Of a stretch of 41,028 bases of DNA, positions 8,024 through 16,864 are shown one piece after another. Positions within the stretch are counted from its first letter, which is position 1; each line of letters begins with the position of its first letter. A program made the position numbers and the translations under genes. The notes below the pieces were generated by a model. The model was not told the DNA's origin and did no database searches. It saw nothing but the letters and a program-made list of their open reading frames with translations. Source of the DNA: Spirochaetales bacterium (lineage in GTDB: Bacteria; Spirochaetota; Spirochaetia; JABEVK01); the NCBI GenBank assembly GCA_013044245.1, contig JABEVK010000047.1, forward strand, positions 1 to 41,028, read 5' to 3'.

Positions 8024-9484
8024 TTAAGCGTTATAGGTCGAGGAGCTGACGTTGCCGCCTGTCCCCGTCCAGTTAGTATGAAAGAACTGGCCGCGCGGTT
8101 TGTCGGTTCGCTCATACGTATGAGCACCAAAATAGTCCCGGAGGGCTTGAAGCATATTGGCTGGTAGTCGGCCTGTACGGTAGCCATCAAAAAAGGCTAA
8201 GGCGGTACTCATGGCGGGGAGTGGTATACCCGCGCTAACCGAGGCGGCAATCACTCGACGCCAAGCGCCTTGGGCCCGAATAAGGATGGCTTTGAAGTAA
8301 TCATCGAGCACTAGGCTGTCTAATTGGGGGTTAGTATCGAAGGCTTCTTTGATTTTTCCTAAAAAGACACTGCGAATGATACAGCCACCACGCCACATCA
8401 GAGCTATGGAACCGTAGTTGAGCTTCCAGCCGTATTCTTTGGCGGCTTCGCGCATCAGCATAAAGCCCTGAGCGTACGAAACCAGCTTTGAGGCGAGAAG
8501 GGCTTCTTTTAAGTCATTCAAAAATGCCTTTTTATCACCCGAGAAAGGGGTGAGGGGAGGGAGCGCCAGAACTTTCTCGGCGCGTACACGTTCTTCTTTA
8601 AGAGACGAAAGGGCCCGGGCAAAAACCGCCTCAGCGATTAGTGTTACCGGAACGCCCATGTCGAGAGCATCGACCGACGTCCATTTACCGGTACCTTTTT
8701 GGCCGGCGGCATCCAGAATCTTTTCGAGTAGAGGAGCCCCATCTGTGTCCTGGTAGCCGAAAATATCGGCGGCGATTTCAATGAGGTAGCTATTCAGTTC
8801 GCCTTTATTCCATTCCAGCAGGGCTTGCCGCATCTCTTGGTGAGAAAGCCCTAAATAGGATTTCATCAAATGATAGGCTTCGGCAATTAACTGCATATCG
8901 CCGTATTCAATGCCGTTATGAACCATCTTGACGTAATGCCCGGCACCAGTTTCGCCAACCCAATCACAGCAAGGTTCCCCTTGGTCGGTTTTTGCGGCGA
9001 TAGCTTGAAAAATGGGCTTTACATGAGGCCAGGCCTCGGGGTTACCGCCCGGCATTAAACTGGGACCATGACGAGCCCCTTCCTCGCCTCCCGAGACACC
9101 AGTTCCGACAAACAAAATACCCTTTTCGGCAAGTGCCTTAGCTCTACGGTTTGTATCGGGGAAGTGGCTGTTACCGCCATCGATGAGAATATCGCCCTTT
9201 TCGAGGTAGGGAAGAACAAGCTCTATAAATTGGTCAACTACGTCACCGGCCTTCACCATGAGCATCACTTTTCGGGGCCGTTTTAGCGAGGCCATGAATT
9301 CTTCAATCGAGTGAGCCCCAATAAGTTCTGATCGACCTTTTCCGGCGTCATTCAAGAACTCGTCAACCTTGCTGACAGTGCGGTTAAAAACCGCAACGGT
9401 ATATCCGTGATCACACATATTCAGGACAAGGTTTTGTCCCATGACGGCCAAACCGATCAGGCCGATGTCGGCGTTTTTTTGCAT
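8024..9484 (-). CDS. gnd: 6-phosphogluconate dehydrogenase, decarboxylating
   Basis: A 486-residue enzyme of the oxidative pentose phosphate pathway: 6-phosphogluconate + NADP+ gives ribulose 5-phosphate, CO2 and NADPH. The N-terminal Rossmann motif is GLAVMGQNLVLNM, followed by NRT, the pattern of the NADP-preferring long form. The substrate and catalytic blocks GVSGGEEGARHGPSLMPGG and KMVHNGIEYGDMQL are intact. The C-terminal helical domain has MWRGGCIIRS and DYFGAHTYER. Length is typical of full-size bacterial Gnd. GAGGAG precedes the ATG. It heads the gnd-ppk2 unit and is divergent from tetR. Confidence 0.97.
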   Translation of the reverse strand: MQKNADIGLIGLAVMGQNLVLNMCDHGYTVAVFNRTVSKVDEFLNDAGKGRSELIGAHSIEEFMASLKRPRKVMLMVKAGDVVDQFIELVLPYLEKGDILIDGGNSHFPDTNRRAKALAEKGILFVGTGVSGGEEGARHGPSLMPGGNPEAWPHVKPIFQAIAAKTDQGEPCCDWVGETGAGHYVKMVHNGIEYGDMQLIAEAYHLMKSYLGLSHQEMRQALLEWNKGELNSYLIEIAADIFGYQDTDGAPLLEKILDAAGQKGTGKWTSVDALDMGVPVTLIAEAVFARALSSLKEERVRAEKVLALPPLTPFSGDKKAFLNDLKEALLASKLVSYAQGFMLMREAAKEYGWKLNYGSIALMWRGGCIIRSVFLGKIKEAFDTNPQLDSLVLDDYFKAILIRAQGAWRRVIAASVSAGIPLPAMSTALAFFDGYRTGRLPANMLQALRDYFGAHTYERTDKPRGQFFHTNWTGTGGNVSSSTYNA

Positions 9485-9508
9485 ACTGCACTCCTCGTCA
9501 ATAACTTA

Positions 9509-9537
9509 AGTATAGATGTCTTCTCAGGAAATGCCTA
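9509..9537 (-). promoter_or_regulatory. Possible gnd promoter
   Basis: On the minus strand, TAGGCA (9532-9537), 17-bp spacer and TATACT (9509-9514). The predicted start is about 18 nt before the gnd ATG. Confidence 0.4.
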
Positions 9538-9546
9538 CGCTGAATA

Positions 9547-9566
9547 ATTGTCAAATACTAGACAAT
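9547..9566. promoter_or_regulatory. Inverted repeat in the gnd-tetR intergenic region
   Basis: ATTGTC-N8-GACAAT is a perfect 6+6 inverted repeat upstream of both divergent promoters. It may be a regulator site for gnd or the efflux operon. No binding protein can be named. Confidence 0.25.
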
Positions 9567-9574
9567 ACAGGCCC

Positions 9575-9603
9575 TTGACGGTCAATAGTCGGATTATTAT
9601 ATT
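9575..9603 (+). promoter_or_regulatory. Promoter of the tetR-efflux operon
   Basis: TTGACG (9575-9580), 17-bp spacer and TATATT (9598-9603), close to the sigma-70 consensus. The predicted start is near 9610, giving a leader of about 27 nt. Confidence 0.65.
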
Positions 9604-9631
9604 GAACTCACGTTCAATGAACGTAGGTTCA
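9603..9631. promoter_or_regulatory. 29-bp palindromic operator, probably bound by the TetR protein
   Basis: The left arm TGAAC-TC-ACGTTCA and right arm TGAACGT-AG-GTTCA are symmetric about A9617. The only mismatches are the 2-bp steps at 9608-9609 and 9625-9626. The palindrome begins at the last base of the -10 and covers the predicted transcription start, 5 bp before the tetR ATG. That is a classic autorepression layout. Confidence 0.7.
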
Positions 9632-9636
9632 GTAAA

Positions 9637-10293
9637 ATGCCAAAGAAAATTCCCGATCTTGAAGCCAAGATCCTCGAAGCCGCTCACCAGCTCTTTCTCA
9701 AGAACGGTTACCTTGCTGTCAGCATGAAACAGGTCGCCCTTGAAGCGGGGACAAGCGTGGGAAACCTCTACAACTACTTCAGAACCAAAAAAGATCTCTT
9801 TCTGGCCGGGCGAAAGTTGGGACTACAGTCCTTTCAAAAGGAACTGCTTGAAAGCTTACGCTCCGATGCTGATCCGTTTGAGGTCCTACGACGGCTTTTG
9901 ACCAATCTGCTAGAGACTTTTGACAAGCTGGCAGGCTTGTGGGAAGACTTCATGGCCGAAGTATCCACGAGCTTGTCCCGAGAGAATGCCATTGCCCTTC
10001 ACCGAGAATTGCAAAATGATTCTCGCCGGATGGTAGTAGACCACGTGGACGGGATCTTACGACGGGTAGCCCAACAGGTTCCACGGATACAGGTGCTGTT
10101 GGACTTTCCCGAGTACCGCTTTGCCAGTAGCCTCGTTTCGCTGGTGAAATTTCTGGTTCGTACCTACCCGGGTGAACTAGAAGAGAACCGCCGTTACCTG
10201 GAAGCAACCCTCGAGACGTTTTTTCGACCTTCAGAAACTTTTGCCAGTCAGCCCGGTCCCGCAGTAGCGGGCACGGGAAAGGAACATGTATGA
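9637..10293 (+). CDS. TetR/AcrR-family transcriptional regulator
   Basis: A 218-residue regulator. The N-terminal 60 residues are a TetR helix-turn-helix (KQVALEAGTSVGNLYNYFRTKKDLF). The C-terminal all-helical part is the ligand and dimer domain and is poorly conserved, as usual. It is the first gene of an efflux operon and shares ATGA with the TolC-like gene (ATG at 10290, TGA at 10291-10293), so translation is probably coupled. The perfect-looking palindrome in its own promoter suggests it represses the whole operon and is released by a pump substrate. No strong Shine-Dalgarno is visible, only AGG 9 nt upstream. Confidence 0.9.
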   Translation: MPKKIPDLEAKILEAAHQLFLKNGYLAVSMKQVALEAGTSVGNLYNYFRTKKDLFLAGRKLGLQSFQKELLESLRSDADPFEVLRRLLTNLLETFDKLAGLWEDFMAEVSTSLSRENAIALHRELQNDSRRMVVDHVDGILRRVAQQVPRIQVLLDFPEYRFASSLVSLVKFLVRTYPGELEENRRYLEATLETFFRPSETFASQPGPAVAGTGKEHV

Positions 10294-11645
10294 CCAAACT
10301 GTTTTTTACCGCGTTGTTTCTTGTCGCGGGTTTTTCCGCCTGGGCAGAACCGGCGCTCACTATTCAGCAAGCTGTACAGGATGCCCTCAATAATAACCTC
10401 GGCTTAAAGGCCGCGGATGTGGCCACACAAATCAAAAAGCGTGATCATACTCTTGCCTGGAACAAGTTTTACCCCTCGGTGTCAGTGAGCGGCGGGTATA
10501 TGCGTCTGAATGACCCTATTGCTAGCGAACAGGCTGTAGGAATAATGCCGACGACACCTCCACAATTAGTCTGGCTCGTTCCCACCAATGACAACATCAT
10601 CACGAGCTTCAAAGCCCAAATGGCCCTGTCTCCAGCGATGTTTTCCGCAGTGGATCAAACGCTCGTCGACTACAACAACGCCAAAATTTCGTTGGCAGAA
10701 GCTCGGCAGAACCTCACCACCGAAGTGAAAAAGCTATTTTACCAGCTTTTAGTTTTGCAGGAGACAATGAAAGTGACCGAAGCTGACTTGGCGAACGCCA
10801 AGGAACGCTACCGGCAAGCGCAGGTGAATTACAAAGCGGGGTTAGCACCTGAGCTGACTATGCTCCAGTCTCAGGTCGCTTACGAAAACCGCAAACCGGC
10901 ATTGGACGACCTCAAAGTCAGTTATCAACAAGTACTTTTTGCCTTCGAGAACCTCTTGGGCCGTGATAGTGATCCCCACCTCCAATTATCAGGTTCGCTT
11001 AATGTTCCCACGAACTTGCCACCGCTCAACGCCCAAGAGTTAGCTGATAAGTTTATTGACCGGCGTTGGGATCTGCAGGCGGCCGAGGGTCAGGTAAAAG
11101 CGGCTGATGGCTACCGGAATATCGCTAGTGGTTCGTTATGGCCGTCGCTTATCCTGTCGTATAGTGCCGACCCGACGTTGAATGGCTACTTTTATCCCCA
11201 GTGGAATCAAAGTTCGAGCTGGCTTCAGCGGACGGGAAGTTTTACGGTCCTTTTAAATTGGGAATTAGATTCCTTGATTCCGACTTCACAAGCCGATAAT
11301 CAGCGCCAAGACGCCGCCGATGGCGTGAAAGTTGCCAAACTACAGTTGGCGCAACTGGAGCAGACAGCCCGCTCTCAAGTCGTTACCGATGTTGCGCGAC
11401 TTAACACCGCTGTGGTCGCCCTGAGTAGTCAGGAGGCCAATGTTGCCGTGGCTAAGAAGGCCTACCAACTTACGGATGAAGCGTACCAATCGGGCGCTAA
11501 AAGCTTTTTGGAAGTTCAGGATGCAGAATTGCAGTATGAAACCGCACAGCTGAATCTGTTGAACGAGAAAGACCGCTACATCACGGCTTTACTTGACCTA
11601 GAAACCGCATTGAACAGTACAAGAGAGGAAATCTATGGAAAATAA
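10290..11645 (+). CDS. TolC-like outer-membrane efflux protein
   Basis: A 451-residue protein. The signal peptide MTKLFFTALFLVAGFSAWA is probably cleaved before EPALT. The mature part starts LTIQQAVQDALNNNLGLKAA, the usual opening of the outer-membrane efflux (OEP) repeat. A second repeat begins near residue 250 (PPLNAQELADKFIDRRWDLQ). Both repeats have long coiled-coil helices rich in A, Q and L, ending GAKSFLEVQDAELQYETAQL. It should form the outer-membrane channel of a tripartite pump. It overlaps tetR by 4 bp and the EmrA-like gene by 11 bp, so the genes form one operon. Confidence 0.92.
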   Translation: MTKLFFTALFLVAGFSAWAEPALTIQQAVQDALNNNLGLKAADVATQIKKRDHTLAWNKFYPSVSVSGGYMRLNDPIASEQAVGIMPTTPPQLVWLVPTNDNIITSFKAQMALSPAMFSAVDQTLVDYNNAKISLAEARQNLTTEVKKLFYQLLVLQETMKVTEADLANAKERYRQAQVNYKAGLAPELTMLQSQVAYENRKPALDDLKVSYQQVLFAFENLLGRDSDPHLQLSGSLNVPTNLPPLNAQELADKFIDRRWDLQAAEGQVKAADGYRNIASGSLWPSLILSYSADPTLNGYFYPQWNQSSSWLQRTGSFTVLLNWELDSLIPTSQADNQRQDAADGVKVAKLQLAQLEQTARSQVVTDVARLNTAVVALSSQEANVAVAKKAYQLTDEAYQSGAKSFLEVQDAELQYETAQLNLLNEKDRYITALLDLETALNSTREEIYGK

Positions 11646-12576
11646 AGAGACCCAGGGAGCCCCAGCTCCCGCACACAAAAAGAGCAATGCGAGGTTTCTC
11701 GCGATTGTTATTGGCATTATTGTCGTTGGTGGGGGACTCACGGCCTGGTTGGCGTTGAACCCCACCGTTTCGACCGACAACGCTGCTGTGGACCGGGATA
11801 AAGTCACCGTGAGTTCAAAGATTATGGCGCACATCGTCAAAATCTATGTAAAAGAAGGGGAACTTGTTCCAGCCGGGAAGGTTCTTGTTCAGCTTGACGC
11901 AACGGACCTTCAAGCCCAAAAGACACAGGCAGAAGCTAACGTCGTCATTGCGAAAGAAGGTGCCTTGATGGCAAAGATTGACTTTGACCGAGCTAAGTCT
12001 GATTTTGACCGGGCCACTCGGCAGTATCAACATCAGATCATCTCGACGCAGGCCTTTGAACATGCTCAGACGGCCTATGACAACGCGCAGATTAATGCCA
12101 CGTTGGCGCAAAAACGTATCGAGGTGGCACAAGGCCAACTGGATTACATCAACTCTATGCTGGCGTCAGCAACTATGACGGCACCATTTGATTCCGTCAT
12201 TGCCAAAAAGTGGTTGCACTCTGGTGACTTGCTTCAGCCAGGCCAACCGGTTTTGACCGTTTACAATAGTCGGTATGCCTGGGTGACAGCCAACCTTGAA
12301 GAAACGAAAATTGCCAAGATCAAGATCGGTGACCCTGTCGATATTCATATTGATGCCTACCCCGGGATTACCTGGCACGGCAAGGTGTATGAAATTGGCG
12401 ACAGTACAGGCAATCAATTCTCGTTGATTCCCGTCAATAATGCCGCCGGTAACTTTACCAAAGTAACGCAACGTATTCCTGTCAGAATTTCGATTGATGA
12501 AACAACCGACCTCCATAACACCAAGGCTAACCCGCTGTACCCGGGCATGTCCGCTGTCGTGGAAGTCAAACCCTAA
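11635..12576 (+). CDS. HlyD/EmrA-like membrane fusion protein
   Basis: A 313-residue periplasmic adaptor. A cytoplasmic stretch of about 18 residues precedes one membrane anchor (ARFLAIVIGIIVVGGGLTAWL). Next comes VSTDNAAVDRDKVTVSSKIMAHIVKI, the beta-barrel/lipoyl half that opens EmrA proteins. A helical hairpin (about 85-175) follows, then the second lipoyl half (TAPFDSVIAKKWLHSGDLLQPGQPV) and a beta-barrel end. It links the inner-membrane MFS pump to the TolC-like channel. The ATG lies inside the end of the upstream gene (11-bp overlap) with GAGAGGAAA as ribosome site. The next gene follows after 11 bp. Confidence 0.92.
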   Translation: MENKETQGAPAPAHKKSNARFLAIVIGIIVVGGGLTAWLALNPTVSTDNAAVDRDKVTVSSKIMAHIVKIYVKEGELVPAGKVLVQLDATDLQAQKTQAEANVVIAKEGALMAKIDFDRAKSDFDRATRQYQHQIISTQAFEHAQTAYDNAQINATLAQKRIEVAQGQLDYINSMLASATMTAPFDSVIAKKWLHSGDLLQPGQPVLTVYNSRYAWVTANLEETKIAKIKIGDPVDIHIDAYPGITWHGKVYEIGDSTGNQFSLIPVNNAAGNFTKVTQRIPVRISIDETTDLHNTKANPLYPGMSAVVEVKP

Positions 12577-12587
12577 AGGACGCCCTT

Positions 12588-14216
12588 ATGGCTCATTCTC
12601 TTCGTCATAAAGCCATCGGTAAGATTCCCGCTTTTCATCACGAACACCCCTCCTACCGCTGGTGGGTTTTGGGCAACGTGTTGATTTCAACCTTCATGGC
12701 TGTTATTGAGTCGACCGTTGTCAACACGGCCCTTCCTAAAATGCAAGCCTCCTTTGGCACCAGCCTTGATATTATCGAGTGGGTACTGACAGCGTTTAAC
12801 CTGACTTTTGCCGTTATTTTGCCGCTCTCGGGTTGGCTGGCGGACAAAATCGGTTATAAGCGAATCTTCTTTTTGGCACTGGCGCTGTTTACTACGGGAT
12901 CATTTTTGTGCTCGTTGGCGTGGAACGAAAGCATTCTGATTATGTTTCGGGTTATTCAGGCAGCGGGGGGCGGAATGCTCCAGCCTGTCGGTATGGCGAT
13001 TGTTCTGCGGGAGTTCCCGCCTAAGCAACGAGGGACCGCCCTAGGCTTCTATGGTATTGCCGCGGCCGCGTCCTTATCGATTGGCCCCAGCCTGGGGGGA
13101 CTTCTTACTGATAACTTCGGATGGCAGAGCATTTTTTTGATCAACGTGCCCTTTGGCATCCTCGCGATGCTCGCAACAGTGTTGATTCAGAGGGAATACC
13201 GTAACCCACGGGTAGGCAATTTTGATCTTTGGGGGTTTGTGACCAGCGCCATATTTCTTATCAGCTTTCTGCTGGGCTTAGCCGACGGAAATGCCGGTTG
13301 GAATACGGGTGGCTGGACATCGCCGTTCATCATTACGTGTTTTGGTATTTCCGCAATCAGCTTGATCCTGTTTTTGTTGATTGAATATCGGGTTGAATCC
13401 CCGATGCTCAACTTGCGATTGTACGCTGAACGGAACTTTGGCTTGTCGAACCTTCTGATCTTTTTGATTGGCATGGTGCTGATGGGGTCGTCTTTCTTGT
13501 TTCCCGTTTACTTGCAGGGTAGCTTGGGCTATACAGCGCTTCAAGCCGGTTTGATCTTTTTGCCGCTGGGACTGATTCAAGGAATCATTTCACCGATCAC
13601 AGGTATGATGTCGTCAAAAATCAACCCTAAGATCCCCGCGACAATTGGCATTGCCGCGGTCGCGGTCAGTTTTTTGATCAATACTTTGCTTTCGTTTGAC
13701 CCCCCCGAATGGGTTATCATGCTTCCCATTATTCTTCGTGGTCTTGGGTTTGGCATGTTGTTCATTACCATCCAGGCCGTCTCGGTCAGCACCTTAGCCC
13801 ACGATAAGATAGCCCAGGGGTCTAGTATGATCGCTTTAGCCCGGCAGATTGGGGCTGCCTTTGGCGTAGCCGTTGTCGGCACCATTACCAACACCAGACA
13901 AATCTTCCATCAAGCGGTTATAGGCGAGAACATGAATGCCTGGTCGCCAACCTTTCGTTCAACAGTGGGACCTTTGGCTTCGGCAATTCAACAGAATACA
14001 GGCGGCACGATGGCGCAATCCATGACGCTGGCTCAAACGTCGATTATCTCGCAAGCCGCCGGGCAGTCCTTTATCGATTCTATCAATGACGCATTCTGGT
14101 TGGTTACCGTTTTAATAGCTTTGCTGGTGATTCCCGTTCTGCTGCTAAAGATTAAAAAGCGTGTTCAGCATGCTCCAGATGCTGGCAAGCCGGAACCTGT
14201 TGCGATGATGGAATAG
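12588..14216 (+). CDS. EmrB-type MFS drug exporter (DHA2 family)
   Basis: A 542-residue integral membrane protein with about 14 transmembrane helices, the DHA2 (EmrB/QacA) layout. TM1 contains the family motif ESTVVNTALPKM. Loop 2-3 has motif A (GWLADKIGYKRIF) and TM5 has the antiporter motif C (GPSLGGLLTD). A proton-driven exporter is expected, together with the adaptor and TolC-like partners encoded upstream. The soluble N-terminal 25 residues are His-rich (RHKAIGKIPAFHHEHP). Substrates cannot be inferred. It is last in the operon and convergent with the cyclase gene 18 bp away; no intrinsic terminator is obvious. Confidence 0.95.
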   Translation: MAHSLRHKAIGKIPAFHHEHPSYRWWVLGNVLISTFMAVIESTVVNTALPKMQASFGTSLDIIEWVLTAFNLTFAVILPLSGWLADKIGYKRIFFLALALFTTGSFLCSLAWNESILIMFRVIQAAGGGMLQPVGMAIVLREFPPKQRGTALGFYGIAAAASLSIGPSLGGLLTDNFGWQSIFLINVPFGILAMLATVLIQREYRNPRVGNFDLWGFVTSAIFLISFLLGLADGNAGWNTGGWTSPFIITCFGISAISLILFLLIEYRVESPMLNLRLYAERNFGLSNLLIFLIGMVLMGSSFLFPVYLQGSLGYTALQAGLIFLPLGLIQGIISPITGMMSSKINPKIPATIGIAAVAVSFLINTLLSFDPPEWVIMLPIILRGLGFGMLFITIQAVSVSTLAHDKIAQGSSMIALARQIGAAFGVAVVGTITNTRQIFHQAVIGENMNAWSPTFRSTVGPLASAIQQNTGGTMAQSMTLAQTSIISQAAGQSFIDSINDAFWLVTVLIALLVIPVLLLKIKKRVQHAPDAGKPEPVAMME

Positions 14217-14234
14217 AAAAGGTTTTTTGAGAAT

Positions 14235-15794
14235 TTACAGTTGAAGATAAGGAAAGAAACGGGTATCTACGGTCAAAATATGTCCTATTAAAAGTTCGGA
14301 CATTAAAAAGGTGTATGCCTCAAGGGGGCCTAATTGCCCCGATTTTAGGCCCTGAATCACCTCGTCTGACTTGAGCAAAAGGCGTCGGTGTGCCTCGGCA
14401 TGCTGAGGCAGTTCGGGGTAGGCTTTGACGCGCATAATCCCTTCTTCGTGTTGAAAGTGCAATTTTATTTCTTGCGTAATTTGTTCTAAAAGGTGAGCGA
14501 TCTGCCCTTGTGTCCCGTCTTGAGCCGCTAGAGTTCGAATGACGTCAGCGTTGGCAATTAACTGGCGATGTTCCTCGTCGATGACTGCATTGCCTGAGTT
14601 CCATTCACTGTGCCATTGAATAGTATTTTCCAGCCAAGACGATCGGGGCGGATTATCGAGCGCAACGCGGTTTCGCCCGCGATTCTTAGCCAAATACAAC
14701 GCTTTGTCAGCTCGTTCCAGCCACAAAGGCAGGTCTTCTTGACGTTCCCATAGAGCTACCCCTAGGCTAACGGTGAGGGGGCGTTGGCAAGAACTCACGA
14801 TGCTTTCTACCCGACGTCGGATCTTTTCGGCAAGATTTTGAGCTCCGGTTTGAGGTGTCTCGGGGGCAATGACAAAGAACTCTTCACCTCCCCACCGAAA
14901 GAGTTGATCTGTTGACCGCAACGACGACGATATGGCGGCACAAACCTCTTTGAGAACCTCATCACCGCTCAGGTGACCTAACTCGTCGTTGATCACCTTG
15001 AAATGGTCGATATCAATCAGAATTCCACAAAGGGGCGAGTCATAGCGTTCGGCCCGTTTGATCTCGTACAGGGCTCGGTCTTCGAGCGCTCTGCGATTGC
15101 TAATTCCGGTGAGCGCGTCGGTCGTCGCATTCTTGGCCATCTGAACGTGCGAACGCCTTAGTTCCAAGTACAGGGCATCTGCGTCGGCAATTAAGAGAAT
15201 ACCGCCCCACAACATCGTTAGAATCAGGATGAGCGTAGCTGAAAACTCGCTAAAGGGATTGTAAGTCGAAGATAAACCTAAAAACCCAACTGCCTGGCTG
15301 ATTCTGATGGCATGAAATAAAATCGTGGCACCTACAAGAATTCGCACCGCAACGACAATGCTCGTTGAAACGGGCCGTTGACGAAGTCGTAAATCTCTTA
15401 ACACCCCAAGCATGACCAAGATGATCCCGCCTGACATGGCAGTCACGCGCCAAACCAGGTTTTGTAGTAGGATACCGGCGATCAAAGCTACCGTGGCTAC
15501 TGCTAAAAGAACGGTATAGCGGACAATCCACGACCGTCCCAGACCTGCCCAAGACCGCAAGCCCCAAGACATTGCGATATGAAAAAAAAAGATCAAAACG
15601 TTGGCGACAAGTAACCCTAACCACACGGGGAGGCCGGCCTGGTCCGTTAACAACATAAAGCCAAGGGTGCCCGCACCAAAACCCAGGGCAAATAAAATTA
15701 GGTGAAACTCACGTTTCGAACAGGCCTCGAGGATAAACAAGATAAAAAAAACCGCCAGGCTGAGCGAGGCAGCCAAAACCATACTCAAGGCCAT
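14235..15794 (-). CDS. Membrane diguanylate cyclase with C-terminal hemerythrin domain
   Basis: About 519 residues. Roughly six or seven transmembrane helices fill the first 210 residues. The GGDEF domain (about 225-385) has an active-type GGEEF at 302-306 and RSTD five residues before it, the canonical inhibitory I-site. It should make c-di-GMP under product feedback. The C-terminal 125 residues are a bacteriohemerythrin with the expected di-iron ligands in order: DEEH, HFQHE (HxxxE), HAEAH (HxxxH) and HILTVD (HxxxxD). Oxygen or redox control of cyclase activity is inferred. I chose ATG 15794, 16 bp after the permease stop. A TTG at 15839 would overlap that gene and lacks a ribosome site. 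Confidence 0.9.
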   Translation of the reverse strand: MALSMVLAASLSLAVFFILFILEACSKREFHLILFALGFGAGTLGFMLLTDQAGLPVWLGLLVANVLIFFFHIAMSWGLRSWAGLGRSWIVRYTVLLAVATVALIAGILLQNLVWRVTAMSGGIILVMLGVLRDLRLRQRPVSTSIVVAVRILVGATILFHAIRISQAVGFLGLSSTYNPFSEFSATLILILTMLWGGILLIADADALYLELRRSHVQMAKNATTDALTGISNRRALEDRALYEIKRAERYDSPLCGILIDIDHFKVINDELGHLSGDEVLKEVCAAISSSLRSTDQLFRWGGEEFFVIAPETPQTGAQNLAEKIRRRVESIVSSCQRPLTVSLGVALWERQEDLPLWLERADKALYLAKNRGRNRVALDNPPRSSWLENTIQWHSEWNSGNAVIDEEHRQLIANADVIRTLAAQDGTQGQIAHLLEQITQEIKLHFQHEEGIMRVKAYPELPQHAEAHRRLLLKSDEVIQGLKSGQLGPLEAYTFLMSELLIGHILTVDTRFFPYLQL

Positions 15795-15810
15795 GATGAC
15801 TAACTCTAGG

Positions 15811-16857
15811 TTACTCCCATTTAAAAAGCCATGCGGCAATGGCTAAAAAGACGACGGTCATCAGCGCGAGGGCACCAAGGTCCGGGGCTACTTGAAGTAG
15901 TCCAGCGCCGTTGAGCATGATTTGACGTTCCGCATGAATAAGGTGGGTCAAGGGAAAGATTTCTGCCGCGGCACGAACGGGGGCGGGAGCTCCCTCTAAC
16001 GAGAAAAAGACACCAGAAAACACGATCATGGGAAAAGTCAGGAGGTTCATCAGGCCGTTGGCTAATTCCTCACTGCGAAAGCGAGCGGCAAAAACCAATC
16101 CCAGCGAAATCAGGCAGACAATGCCCAAAACGGTCACGAGCAAAAGGTCGAAGTAACTGCCGTTCATGGTGAAATGTAGAAAGAAATCGGTGCCGGCATA
16201 GACCACGACAACGGTGCCCAGAACAATGACTAAACGGCTGACGGCTTGGGCGACTAAAAAGGTTAGGGCTGAAACAGGGGTGGCTTTCAATCGTTTGAGA
16301 ACACCATTTTTACGGTAACGAACCAGTACATACCCCACCCCAAACAGACAACTGAAGAGCATATTCATCGAGATGACGCCGGGTACAGCCCAGTCAACAT
16401 ACCGAATGGGCTTACCTGTGACGGCTCCCTTTGCCCAGAGTGATAACGCTGGTGTCGATGGGTTCATCGAGCTTGCGGCGAGCTTCAATTCATCAGCCAG
16501 CAAACGCTCGGCCAAAATGCTTTTTCCCGACTCGGCGTTCATCCAGTACCGATGCTGGGCGGGTGCCACGGCTAAATCCAGCTGATGCTGCCGTAGCTTT
16601 TTGAGGGCTTCGGCCTCTTGGTCGGCGGGGTAGGGTACTTGTTGGAACTGCGGGCTCGACAAAATAGCAGGGATTCCGGTGGTTGGCCCGATGACACCGA
16701 TTTTAAACACCTTTTCATCGGGCTGACCAAAGGCAAGGGCAAACCCGGCCACTAGCACAATAGGGAATAAGAGGTTCCAAAAGAAGGTTCCTCGGTCACG
16801 AAGAAATTCCATGGAACGAGCGCGAAAGATAGCGAGAAATTGACGGATCATGGGCAT
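15811..16857 (-). CDS. ABC-2 type exporter permease
   Basis: A 348-residue membrane protein. TM1 is near residues 25-45 (FFWNLLFPIVLVAGFALAF), followed by an extracytoplasmic loop of about 130 residues. Five more helices occupy the second half. The block NGVLKRLKATPVSALTFL is the cytoplasmic coupling motif of ABC-2 permeases of the YhfI/YadH-like class. It starts 7 bp after the ATPase gene, so the two form one exporter. The substrate is unknown; drug or lipid-like export is common in this family. Its stop lies 16 bp before the chosen start of the cyclase gene. Confidence 0.9.
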   Translation of the reverse strand: MPMIRQFLAIFRARSMEFLRDRGTFFWNLLFPIVLVAGFALAFGQPDEKVFKIGVIGPTTGIPAILSSPQFQQVPYPADQEAEALKKLRQHQLDLAVAPAQHRYWMNAESGKSILAERLLADELKLAASSMNPSTPALSLWAKGAVTGKPIRYVDWAVPGVISMNMLFSCLFGVGYVLVRYRKNGVLKRLKATPVSALTFLVAQAVSRLVIVLGTVVVVYAGTDFFLHFTMNGSYFDLLLVTVLGIVCLISLGLVFAARFRSEELANGLMNLLTFPMIVFSGVFFSLEGAPAPVRAAAEIFPLTHLIHAERQIMLNGAGLLQVAPDLGALALMTVVFLAIAAWLFKWE

Positions 16858-16864
16858 TCTCCCT

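Noticed and set aside
15582-15590. Nine-A run inside the cyclase gene as a contingency tract
   Set aside because: It encodes Phe codons in a membrane helix, which is expected composition.
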